DNA of 64,000 bases from an uncultured Clostridia bacterium (lineage in GTDB: Bacteria > Bacillota > Clostridia > Oscillospirales > Acutalibacteraceae): positions 1-64,000 of the forward strand of contig CAMLYM010000001.1 in NCBI GenBank assembly GCA_946491705.1. The letters run 5' to 3'. A program made the position numbers and the translations under genes. Below are positions 17,483 to 24,460 of the stretch, piece after piece. How positions within the stretch are numbered: the first letter of the stretch is position 1; each line of letters starts with the position of its first letter. The notes below the pieces were generated by a model. That model was not told the DNA's origin and made no database searches. It saw only the letters and a program-made list of their open reading frames with translations.

Positions 17483-18510
17483 GAAAATGGCTCAATACCC
17501 TATTCGTTCTGTCGGAGGACAGCTATCTGGCGCTGGAAGGGGAAACGGTCCTGGTCTTAGCCGGCGAGGAAAAGAGGGGTCAGTTTCCGTTGCATACCCT
17601 GGAATCCATTCTGTGTTTCTCCTATAAAGGGGCAAGCCCCGCGCTGATGGGGGCCTGTGCCCAGCGGGGCGTCAACCTGTGTTTTTTAAGCCCCAAGGGC
17701 CGGTTTCTCGCCCGCGTCAGCGGCGAAAACCCCGGCAATGTCCTGCTGCGCAAAGCGCAGTACCGTGTTTCCGACGATGAGGGGCAAAGCTGCCGCTTGG
17801 CGCGTTGCTTTCTGTTCGGCAAGGTGTATAACTGCCGGTGGAGTTTGGAGCGCACCCGCCGCGACCATGGCCTGCGCGTAGACGAAGAGGTGCTTGCCCA
17901 TGCCTGCTCTTTGCTTGCGAATGCACTGCCCGCAATTCTGTGCGAGACGGACCTGGGTGCCCTGCGCGGGCTGGAAGGGCAGGCCGCAGCCGTTTATTTC
18001 AGCGCGTTTGACCACCTGATTCTCAACCAGCGGGAGACCTTTTCTTTTTCCGACCGTTCCCGCCGTCCGCCTCTCGACCCAGTCAACGCTCTGCTGTCGT
18101 TTTCCTATACCCTGCTGACAAATGCCTGTGTCGGTGCGCTGGAAAGCGTAGGGCTGGACGCCTATGTGGGCTTTCTTCACCGGGACCGACCCGGACGTTC
18201 TTCCCTGGCGCTCGATTTGATGGAAGAACTGCGTCCGCTGTTCGCCGACCGGTTTGTGGTCACCCTCATCAACAACCGCGTGATTCGTCCAAACTACTTT
18301 GTAACACGGGAAAACGGTGCCGTCTGGCTGACGGACGAAGGACGCAAGGCGGTCCTTTCTGCCTGGCAGAAGCGGCTTGGGGAAACGCTTACCCATCCCT
18401 ATTTAAAAGAAAAGCTCCCATGGGGGCTGGTTCCTTATGTACAGGCTCTGCTGCTGGCGAGAACGCTGCGGGGCGATTTGGACGCATATCCGCCGTTTTT
18501 ATGGAAGTGA
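17479..18510 (+). CDS. cas1: Cas1 integrase (type I-C)
   Basis: A 343-residue spacer integrase. Catalytic residues can be placed at E166 (GLEGQAA), H234 (FLHRDRPG) and E249 (LDLMEELRP). The N-terminal beta domain, about residues 1-90, is of normal length. ATG 17479 overlaps cas4. All motifs are intact, so acquisition should be possible. Confidence 0.96.
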   Translation: MRKWLNTLFVLSEDSYLALEGETVLVLAGEEKRGQFPLHTLESILCFSYKGASPALMGACAQRGVNLCFLSPKGRFLARVSGENPGNVLLRKAQYRVSDDEGQSCRLARCFLFGKVYNCRWSLERTRRDHGLRVDEEVLAHACSLLANALPAILCETDLGALRGLEGQAAAVYFSAFDHLILNQRETFSFSDRSRRPPLDPVNALLSFSYTLLTNACVGALESVGLDAYVGFLHRDRPGRSSLALDLMEELRPLFADRFVVTLINNRVIRPNYFVTRENGAVWLTDEGRKAVLSAWQKRLGETLTHPYLKEKLPWGLVPYVQALLLARTLRGDLDAYPPFLWK

Positions 18511-18520
18511 GGCGAGAAAG

Positions 18521-18811
18521 ATGTTGGTGCTCATTACCTACGATGTCAATACCGAGGATGCCGCTGGACGCAAACGGCTGCGCCAGGTTGCCAAGCAGTG
18601 CGTTAACTATGGGCAGCGGGTGCAGAATTCCGTGTTTGAATGTTTGCTCGACCCTGCCCAGTGCCGGATGCTGCAAAGCAAGCTGTGCGCGATCATAGCG
18701 CAAGAGAAGGACAGCTTGCGGTTTTATTACCTTGGCAATCACTATCAGACCAAGATCGAACACTTTGGTGCAAAATCCGGATATGAACCTGAAGGGGTTT
18801 TATTGGTTTAG
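18521..18811 (+). CDS. cas2: Cas2 (type I-C)
   Basis: A 96-residue ferredoxin-fold protein that bridges two Cas1 dimers. MLVLITYDVNTED holds the conserved aspartate D8, and NSVFECLLD the second strand motif. It starts 10 bases after cas1 and ends the cas operon; the CRISPR leader follows directly. Confidence 0.95.
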   Translation: MLVLITYDVNTEDAAGRKRLRQVAKQCVNYGQRVQNSVFECLLDPAQCRMLQSKLCAIIAQEKDSLRFYYLGNHYQTKIEHFGAKSGYEPEGVLLV

Positions 18812-18970
18812 GTGCGAAGCAGGATCAATCAGCATTTGTTTGACGGTTCGCACCCGGATAGGACCTGTTTTGAAAATTTCTTTGTATCGGCAAAGGTACA
18901 AAAGCAGAATGGATCGCTCGTTTTTATGTAGAATGACGAAAAACGAGCAATGGTTTTGTTCGATTTTGCT
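18812..18970 (+). promoter_or_regulatory. CRISPR leader
   Basis: A 159-base gap between cas2 and the first repeat, AT-richer than the genes. It holds two inverted repeats: GGTGCGAA at its very start with TTCGCACC near 18847, and GCTCGTTTTT (18916-18925) with AAAAACGAGC (18939-18948). This is where the array promoter and integration signals are expected. No small gene is seen. Confidence 0.7.
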
Positions 18971-20216
18971 GTCGCCCCTCGCGAGAGGGGCGTGGATTGA
19001 AATTAAAATGATGGCAAAAATCGCAGGTGTCACATCAAGTCGCCCCTCGCGAGAGGGGCGTGGATTGAAATGTCCTCTCTCAACATCATCCACGCCTGTT
19101 CCACGTCGCCCCTCGCGAGAGGGGCGTGGATTGAAATAACACCGCCGCGGTTCCGGCGGTAATGGTCTGCGTCGCCCCTCGCGAGAGGGGCGTGGATTGA
19201 AATGGCAGGTGAGAATGACGGCCGCCCAGGTTTTCCAGTCGCCCCTCGCGAGAGGGGCGTGGATTGAAATATGGACGACGGTGTAGGCGGTGTCGATACA
19301 GGCGTCGCCCCTCGCGAGAGGGGCGTGGATTGAAATATAATTGCCTCCTGTATCAAAAAAGCGCCCCGCAAGTCGCCCCTCGCGAGAGGGGCGTGGATTG
19401 AAATCACCCGGGCGCTAAAGCGATGATGGAATTAATCGTCGCCCCTCGCGAGAGGGGCGTGGATTGAAATTCCATTTAAATGTTCGCCCCCAGTCCGCGC
19501 AGGGCGGTCGCCCCTCGCGAGAGGGGCGTGGATTGAAATGCTTTTAGCACAGACAGGGCTTGGTAGTACGCAGAGGTCGCCCCTCGCGAGAGGGGCGTGG
19601 ATTGAAATCTCTGTGGCGCAGATGGTCGCCGGGAACTGGAGCGTCGCCCCTCGCGAGAGGGGCGTGGATTGAAATTGCAAACCATCACCACCTTTTGCAT
19701 ACCAAAAGTAGTCGCCCCTCGCGAGAGGGGCGTGGATTGAAATTCAAAAAGGAGGTTAGCGAATGGCTGATGAAACAAGTCGCCCCTCGCGAGAGGGGCG
19801 TGGATTGAAATCCAAATGGCTAAGGAGACAGGGATTAGTATTGCAGGTCGCCCCTCGCGAGAGGGGCGTGGATTGAAATGGTTATCTCCCCGAACAAATG
19901 TTCGAAGAAAGGGTCGCCCCTCGCGAGAGGGGCGTGGATTGAAATTCTTATGCCCTTATTAAGGTGGTGATACTTTGGCAGTCGCCCCTCGCGAGAGGGG
20001 CGTGGATTGAAATCGCTTGGAGAAGAACTGATACCAGTACTTAACGAGTCGCCCCTCGCGAGAGGGGCGTGGATTGAAATTCCGATTTCGCGGAATCGGT
20101 CCAGAGATCGGTCGGTCGCCCCTCGCGAGAGGGGCGTGGATTGAAATTTGGGTTAGGAGCATTTCGATCTTCCGGATATGGCGGTCGCCCCTCGCGAGAG
20201 GGGCGTGGGTTATAAT
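18971..20216 (+). CRISPR. Type I-C CRISPR array: 19 repeats, 18 spacers
   Basis: Nineteen 33-base repeats start at 18971, 19039, 19105, 19171, 19238, 19304, 19372, 19438, 19507, 19576, 19643, 19711, 19779, 19847, 19913, 19981, 20048, 20115 and 20184; spacers are 33-36 bases. The repeat begins GTCGCCCCTCGCGAGAGG and ends CGTGGATTGAAAT. It folds to an eight-pair stem CGCCCCTC/GAGGGGCG closed by a GCGA tetraloop, with the usual 3' ATTGAAAT tag. Eighteen copies are identical; the last has three changes near its 3' end (GTGGGTTATAAT), marking the leader-distal end. cas2 and the leader are upstream, so transcription is to the right. Confidence 0.98.
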
Positions 20217-20284
20217 TATCATATCTATAGACATGAGTACAATGACAAACGGTACGAATCAAAAATCAAAGGGGTGAAAGAAAG

Positions 20285-20518
20285 GTGAAAGTCCGGTATG
20301 TGGGGAAAAGCTTCGGAGTAGACAGCCTAACCAACGGAAGGGTCTATGAATGCTTAGGGGTGGAGCTTGGTTTCCTCCGGGTCATCGACGACAGCGGAGA
20401 GGATTACCTCTATTCCGCATATAGACCTGCGCCTTTGGACGGCTCTTCTCCCGGCGGCCGTTGGGAGATTGTCGAGGATGACAGCAAAGGGACTCTTGCA
20501 AAAGCAATCCATTTATAA
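20285..20518 (+). CDS. Small conserved-looking protein of unknown function, between array and diverged repeats
   Basis: 77 residues, starting at GTG 20285 (MKVRYVGKSFG) after a GGGGTGAAAG ribosome binding site. It is acidic, without membrane segments or cysteines except one, and the pattern (KVRYVG, GRVYECLGVE, FLRVIDDSGEDYLYS) suggests a small all-beta SH3-like barrel. I cannot assign a family. It stands 68 bases after the last array repeat and 30 bases before two diverged repeats, so it lies inside the former array region. Link to CRISPR function is only positional. Confidence 0.65.
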   Translation: MKVRYVGKSFGVDSLTNGRVYECLGVELGFLRVIDDSGEDYLYSAYRPAPLDGSSPGGRWEIVEDDSKGTLAKAIHL

Positions 20519-20548
20519 TTGCTCCATGCTTTGCATAAGGGCAATCTC

Positions 20549-20649
20549 GTCGTTCATCTCGCGAGGGGTGCGGGTTGAAATTTTGGACTTGAGGATGGAA
20601 AATGCGGTCGGGCTGTGTTACTCCTCTCATGAGGGGTGTGGATTGAAAT
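20549..20649 (+). repeat. Two diverged CRISPR repeats, one 35-base spacer
   Basis: 33-base units at 20549-20581 and 20617-20649, 68 bases apart, exactly the array period. Both end in the TTGAAAT tag. Their stems differ from the main repeat but keep pairing: CATCTC/GGGGTG around GCGA in the first and ACTCCTC/GAGGGGT around TCAT in the second, using G-U pairs. They are detached from the array by 332 bases. Confidence 0.8.
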
Positions 20650-20709
20650 GTGTGTCCCATGACGTATTGCAGCGCTTTTGGGGACATCTTTTATGGAAAA
20701 CAAAAGGCG

Positions 20710-20746
20710 AAAAAGAGGGCCCGCGTTGAACGCAGTCCCTCTTTTT
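20710..20746. terminator. Bidirectional terminator between CRISPR region and trkA genes
   Basis: AAAAAGAGGG (20710-20719) pairs with CCCTCTTTTT (20737-20746) with extra internal pairing; T-runs on both sides. It ends the trkA transcript on the minus strand and rightward CRISPR transcription. Confidence 0.8.
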
Positions 20747-20779
20747 CTGTTTATCAAACTTATTATTTGGTTGCTGCCC

Positions 20780-21442
20780 TTATTTCTTCACTGCCGTCAG
20801 CGTCTTAACCAGCTGCTTGCGGTCCTTGCTCGTGGATACCGCCACCAGCTCGTCACCCGGCTGGATGATGGTGTTGCCCCGAGGAATGAAAAACTCGCCC
20901 CGGCGCACCACCGAAACGATGATGCATTCTTCCGGCAGAGGAATTTTGCTGATACGCATATTGCTTACCGCCGCGTTCTCCGGCACCTTGATTTCACAAA
21001 TGACGCCCTCGCCGTGAATGGAAGCCAACAGACGGATACCCACCGTGTCAACCGTCTGTTCAATCAGACTGGTGATCAGGCCTGTGGAGGAAACCGGAAT
21101 ATCTACCCCCAGCTTGCGCATGATTTCCAGGTTCTTTGGATTGTTGGAGCGGGCAATGGTCTTTTTCGCGCGAAACCGCACCCGTCCCAACTGGCAGGCA
21201 ATCAGATTGTTTTCATCCTTGCCGGTGACCGCCACCAGCGCATCGCAGTCACTGGCTCCGGCAGAATCCAGAGATTCGATGGTGGTGCCGTCCCCGCAGA
21301 CTACTGGGATATCCAGCTCGTTTGCAATCCGGGTGCAGGCCTCTTTATTGGTCTCAATCAGGCGGATGTCGTGGCCGTTCTCCAGTAGGGATTTGCACAG
21401 ATAATACCCTACCTTGCCGCCGCCGACGATGATAATTTTCAT
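20780..21442 (-). CDS. trkA: TrkA-family potassium channel regulatory subunit (RCK)
   Basis: A 220-residue RCK protein with an N-terminal Rossmann domain (GGGKVG, then acidic E at the end of strand 2 in RLIETN) and a C-terminal RCK_C/TrkA_C domain from about 140, which in Firmicutes often binds cyclic-di-AMP. It would gate a TrkH/KtrB-type potassium channel, but no channel gene is in the window. It follows a second TrkA-like gene by 28 bases, with AGGGAG upstream; the two form a pair. Confidence 0.9.
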   Translation of the reverse strand: MKIIIVGGGKVGYYLCKSLLENGHDIRLIETNKEACTRIANELDIPVVCGDGTTIESLDSAGASDCDALVAVTGKDENNLIACQLGRVRFRAKKTIARSNNPKNLEIMRKLGVDIPVSSTGLITSLIEQTVDTVGIRLLASIHGEGVICEIKVPENAAVSNMRISKIPLPEECIIVSVVRRGEFFIPRGNTIIQPGDELVAVSTSKDRKQLVKTLTAVKK

Positions 21443-21470
21443 GGATATTTCTCCCTTCTGTTCCGGCCGG

Positions 21471-22097
21471 TCAGTCGACCACCCGGCAGCAGATCACCTT
21501 GTCGCCTTCGTCAATGATGTACTCCGGAGGAAGCTTCGCCGCCAGAATAATTTCACCCGAGTCCTTCTGTACCCCGAAAATTTCCTCGTTGTCCCGCAGC
21601 GGTACGTGTAAAAGTGTCTTTCCGCGGATGGACTTGTCCGGATGCTTGACCGCGAAGCCCACTGTGCAGTTGTCGAAGGAAAGGGTGCGCGGATCATCCT
21701 TGTCGATCATCACCGAGTAAAGCGTGTCCACCGTCAAGCGGGTGGGGCAGATGGTTCGGATGCCGAAGTGACTGAAAACCGTTTCTCTGGAAGGGTCCAC
21801 GATGCTGGCCACCACCCGCGGAACCTTGAACACCTCCAGCGCCATCTGGGACACCATAATATTCACATTGTCGTCGTTGGTGACCGCTACCAGCGCATCG
21901 CAGCTTTCGATCCCGGCATTTTGCAGGACTTCCTGGTCCACCGGTATACCGACCACCGTGACCCCGGAAAAATTAAGTCCCAGCTGTTCGAGCTTCCCCG
22001 GGTCCCGGTCCACCACCGCCACATAATGCCCGTACCGGTTGAGTGCTTTTGCCAAACGCACCCCGATTTTATCGCACCCAACAATCATGACATTCAT
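21471..22097 (-). CDS. TrkA-family RCK protein, diverged nucleotide loop
   Basis: A 208-residue paralogue of the downstream TrkA protein, with a Rossmann domain and a TrkA_C domain from about 140. The nucleotide loop reads GCDKIG rather than GxGxxG, so the second glycine is missing and nucleotide binding may differ. ATG 22097 has GGAG at six-base spacing; ATG 22109 lies on that site itself. Two unequal RCK proteins side by side suggest a hetero-oligomeric regulator ring. Confidence 0.88.
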   Translation of the reverse strand: MNVMIVGCDKIGVRLAKALNRYGHYVAVVDRDPGKLEQLGLNFSGVTVVGIPVDQEVLQNAGIESCDALVAVTNDDNVNIMVSQMALEVFKVPRVVASIVDPSRETVFSHFGIRTICPTRLTVDTLYSVMIDKDDPRTLSFDNCTVGFAVKHPDKSIRGKTLLHVPLRDNEEIFGVQKDSGEIILAAKLPPEYIIDEGDKVICCRVVD

Positions 22098-22237
22098 ATG
22101 CTTCTCCATTTCCCGCGCATCTCTCTGCGCGTATCGAATCCTCGTCCGCCGAAGAAAGACGGACCTTGCAGACGAAGCGGACTTCTGTTACACCCGGTTG
22201 ACCAGAGCAGAGTATGTTTGTCATCTTCGCCTGACAT

Positions 22238-22269
22238 AAAAAACGGCAGGACTCCAAAAAATCCCGCCG
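22238..22269 (-). terminator. Intrinsic terminator upstream of the trkA pair
   Basis: On the minus strand CGGCGGGA pairs with TCCTGCCG (one G-U) and is followed by six T. It lies about 140 bases before the trkA-like start, either ending a transcript from the tRNA side or attenuating the trkA pair. Confidence 0.65.
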
Positions 22270-22317
22270 CCGATGGACATGCGGGACAAAAGGCGGCCCC
22301 GAAACGATGCATCAACG

Positions 22318-22346
22318 TAAAACGCACCTCAACCTAAGTGAGGTGC
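22318..22346 (-). terminator. Second hairpin downstream of tRNA-Arg
   Basis: GCACCTCA and TGAGGTGC form an eight-pair stem with loop CTTAGGT and a TTTT tail on the minus strand. It is one of three tandem hairpins between tRNA-Arg and the trkA pair; the 350 bases from 22110 to 22459 hold no gene that I can support. Confidence 0.55.
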
Positions 22347-22404
22347 GCGAATACTCTGAGAGCTTGCGCTGCGAGAAAGATATCACCTTTTCACGCGTGC
22401 GCTT

Positions 22405-22452
22405 CAGAGAAAAGAAAAGGAAAGAGTCCGAACGCGAATTGCGTCCAGACTC
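22405..22452 (-). terminator. tRNA-Arg terminator
   Basis: Directly after the tRNA 3' end, GAGTCTGGACGC pairs with GCGTTCGGACTC around AATTC and is followed by a T-rich tail (TTTCCTTTTCTTTTC). Confidence 0.75.
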
Positions 22453-22459
22453 TGCCTGG

Positions 22460-22536
22460 TGGCCCGCCCGGAGGGATTCGAACCCCCGGCCTCCAGAATC
22501 GGAATCTGTCACTCTATCCAGCTGAGCTACGGGCGG
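22460..22536 (-). tRNA. tRNA-Arg(CCG), CCA encoded
   Basis: Seven-pair acceptor stem CCGCCCG/CGGGCGG, D-arm, anticodon loop TTCCGAT (anticodon CCG), T-loop TTCGAAT and an encoded CCA. The anticodon stem has one A-G mismatch at its outer pair. Confidence 0.95.
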
Positions 22537-22625
22537 ATACTGGTTTGCCCAAATACTATACCACAACCCGGCAAATCTGTAAAGAGAGAATTTTATATAA
22601 TTTCCATTTTATTCATATCAAAAAA

Positions 22626-22793
22626 CTATTGCGGCCTTTTCCTGCTCATAAGCGCGCCGATCCGGCCGGTTTCCCGGGCGGTGAGGCCGCCCCAGCCTTC
22701 CGCCCGCAGGCGGTCGCCAAGCCCCAGGCTTTGGGCAATGCGGATTTTTTCCAGGTCCCGCGGCGTCGGTTCCTTTTTCTTTTTCTGTGCCAA
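22626..22793 (-). CDS. Small acid-soluble spore protein, alpha/beta-type-like
   Basis: A 55-residue gene starting at TTG 22793, with AAGGAGG eight bases before. The product begins MAQKKKKEPTPRDLEKIR and then shows IAQSLGLGDRLRAEGWGGLT and ARETGRIGALMS. The pattern of a lysine-rich start, an amphipathic helix, GWGxLTARExGRIG and a basic end is that of alpha/beta-type SASPs and their minor relatives, which coat and protect spore DNA. It is shorter than major SASPs (60-70 residues) and lacks the central protease site, like the SspF/minor class. It supports a spore-forming host. A forespore promoter was not identified. Confidence 0.75.
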   Translation of the reverse strand: MAQKKKKEPTPRDLEKIRIAQSLGLGDRLRAEGWGGLTARETGRIGALMSRKRPQ

Positions 22794-22968
22794 TGTGACG
22801 GCCTCCTTGCTTTCGTTCTGTCCCTAGTCTCTGCGGGAGAAAGAAAGTTATGCATCTTCTACCAAAACAAAAGGGAAAAAATGGGGAGATCCGTATAAAC
22901 CCTGTCATGTCCGCCCATCCTACTGGCATATAAATACCACAGGTACTCTACCGAAAGGCGTGAAAGAC

Positions 22969-23259
22969 ATGAGCGGACTCAAAGAATGGAAAAACCAGCT
23001 GTTCCAAAAGAAACCCGACGCACAGGAAGTTTATACCCAGGAGCTGCTCGCGGAGATTCGGGAGGTATGCCGGCAGATGCAGAGTGCCAACTCCCGGTTT
23101 GCAAACGAAAATGACAATGACCTGGTAGACGCGTGCATTTATGAGATGGAAGCGCTCAACGCCCGTTACCGTTTTCTCATCAAGCGGGCGAGGGAGGTAG
23201 GGATTACCTGCACGCCGGTCCAGGCCAGAGAAAACAAGGGGGGAGAACAGGTGGGATAG
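22969..23259 (+). CDS. DUF2508 family protein (YaaL-like)
   Basis: A 96-residue acidic helical protein (LAEIREVCRQMQSANSRF, ENDNDLVDACIYEMEALNAR), matching the small DUF2508/YaaL family that is next to bofA in Bacillus and Clostridia. Function unknown. ATG 22969 is chosen; a GTG three codons earlier is possible. Its end overlaps or touches the bofA-like gene, so both are one operon. Confidence 0.78.
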   Translation: MSGLKEWKNQLFQKKPDAQEVYTQELLAEIREVCRQMQSANSRFANENDNDLVDACIYEMEALNARYRFLIKRAREVGITCTPVQARENKGGEQVG

Positions 23260-23297
23260 GTGCTGTAGCCGCGGTTGCGGTTTTAGTAACCGGCGGT

Positions 23298-23516
23298 TTG
23301 GTCATCATCGGCTTCATGGTTCGGTCCGGAAAACCCGTGCGCAGTCTTTTGAGCTCAGCGGTGCAGGGAATTCTGGCCCTGGCGGTGGTAAACCTGACCG
23401 GTGCGCTGACCGGGGTGACCCTTTCCGTCAACGCGGCGAGCCTGGGCGTAGCGGCACTGGGCGGCATTCCAGGGATCATTGGAATGCTGATGATGAACAT
23501 AGTGATGGCGGGGTAA
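23298..23516 (+). CDS. bofA: BofA family protein (pro-sigma-K processing inhibitor), start uncertain
   Basis: BofA holds the SpoIVFB protease inactive in the mother cell until the forespore signal arrives. Visible are a hydrophobic segment, RSGKPVRSLLSSAVQGILAL, a second hydrophobic segment and the conserved GIPGIIGMLMMNIVM end. From the first usual start (TTG 23298) the product is 72 residues, shorter than the 85-90 usual. The reading frame continues upstream to 23256 with good hydrophobic sequence (GAVAAVAVLVTGG), but contains no ATG, GTG or TTG there; GGGGGAG at about 23240 is well spaced for a start at ATA 23256. A membrane segment is partly lost if translation starts at 23298. Confidence 0.72.
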   Translation: MVIIGFMVRSGKPVRSLLSSAVQGILALAVVNLTGALTGVTLSVNAASLGVAALGGIPGIIGMLMMNIVMAG

Positions 23517-23522
23517 CGTCAA

Positions 23523-23550
23523 GAGGGGCAAAGCAATTGCTTTGCCCCTC
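23523..23550. terminator. Bidirectional terminator between bofA and DUF4364 genes
   Basis: A 28-base perfect palindrome with half GAGGGGCAAAGCAA, four bases after the bofA stop and eight before the converging gene's stop. Confidence 0.8.
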
Positions 23551-23558
23551 CATTTTGT

Positions 23559-24137
23559 TTATACGCCGATCATCCGCCGGAAAGCCTCCATGTCCCCGGT
23601 CTGCAACGCGAGCACGCCCGCATATACCCGGCCCGGGTCTCTCAAAAAGTCCTCCCGGATTACCTCAGCCTGAATGCGGTCGGCCACCAGCAGGGAAAGC
23701 TGCATCAGCTCCCGTTTGCCGTCGGAAACGTGGCACACAACCGTGAAGCCGTCCGGCGTCTTGTTGATTTCCACCTGATTTTCCCGTTCCAGCTTGATCC
23801 GAGTCATCAGCTTCATTGCCGCGTGCACCGCCTTTTCCCGCACGGAAATGGGCAAATCCGATTCCAGCGTCTGGGCAATCCGGCTGCCGGTTTCGGTGAC
23901 GGTGAGCATATCGTCCCCTTGGGTGGGCTGGATATGCCCCCGTTCCAGCAGCTCCCCGATCGCGTCGGTCACCTCGAAATAGTTCGCCAGTCCGTTTGCC
24001 TGGACGACCTGAATGATGCTGTTCCTGGAGAGGGGCACACCCACGCTTTTGAGCAGATAACAGACGAGGAGAAGCACCTGGCTGCGGCTGGTCAGGCCTC
24101 CGGGAGCCACCCCGTTGATAAATACGTTTTGCTCCAT
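23559..24137 (-). CDS. DUF4364 family protein
   Basis: A 192-residue protein with an N-terminal winged-helix-like part (SQVLLLVCYLLKSVGVPLSRNSIIQVV, GELLERGHI, TVTETGSRIAQTL) and a C-terminal alpha/beta part with VEINKTPDGFTVVCHV. This matches DUF4364, a Clostridia family of unknown role, perhaps a DNA-binding regulator. ATG 24137 has AAAGGCGG upstream. It is convergent with bofA and monocistronic. Confidence 0.82.
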   Translation of the reverse strand: MEQNVFINGVAPGGLTSRSQVLLLVCYLLKSVGVPLSRNSIIQVVQANGLANYFEVTDAIGELLERGHIQPTQGDDMLTVTETGSRIAQTLESDLPISVREKAVHAAMKLMTRIKLERENQVEINKTPDGFTVVCHVSDGKRELMQLSLLVADRIQAEVIREDFLRDPGRVYAGVLALQTGDMEAFRRMIGV

Positions 24138-24210
24138 GGTCAAACCGCCTTTCCATAAATGGGATTGCTTCTATTATACAACTTTTTTTCGTCCGGGAAA
24201 AGGGCCAGAC

Positions 24211-24250
24211 AAAAAAGCACCCCGTCCTCCCAGAGTGAAGAGGACGGGGT
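24211..24250 (-). terminator. Intrinsic terminator of an unidentified minus-strand transcript
   Basis: ACCCCGTCCTC and GAGGACGGGGT form an 11-pair perfect stem, followed on the minus strand by GCTTTTTTG. No minus-strand coding gene lies directly upstream, since the nearest one ends at 25298 and has its own terminator. Confidence 0.85.
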
Positions 24251-24440
24251 ACATAAAGGAGATGACTATCAAAGCAAGGAAATGCGAGATCTTGCTTTTG
24301 ATTAGTATGGTGAGGCAACGCGGCTTGCCGCTTGCAGCCAGAGTGAAAAAACACGACCGGCTACCGGGTACGTTTCCCAACTTGAGCACTTATTTTTACG
24401 GGAATCCATGTCAGTTATCTTACCAAAAACATCACGGTTG
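24211..24440 (-). ncRNA. Candidate structured non-coding RNA ending at the 24211 terminator
   Basis: About 200 bases upstream of the terminator on the minus strand are rich in inverted repeats, for example AAAGCAAG/CTTGCTTT at 24271-24298 and a GGCAA/TTGCC arm near 24316. A weak promoter, TTGACC-17-TTACAA (near 24434-24463), would start it. Reading frames here look unlike proteins. I do not recognise the RNA family; size is compatible with 6S RNA, but that is a guess. Confidence 0.25.
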
Positions 24441-24460
24441 TAACTCGACTGCCGAATAGA

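Noticed and set aside
18800-20262. Reading frames of 70-125 residues on both strands with repeated SIHAPLARGD-like peptides across the CRISPR array
   Set aside because: They are translations of the CRISPR repeat, which has no stop codons in several frames. They have no ribosome binding sites and no relation to real proteins.
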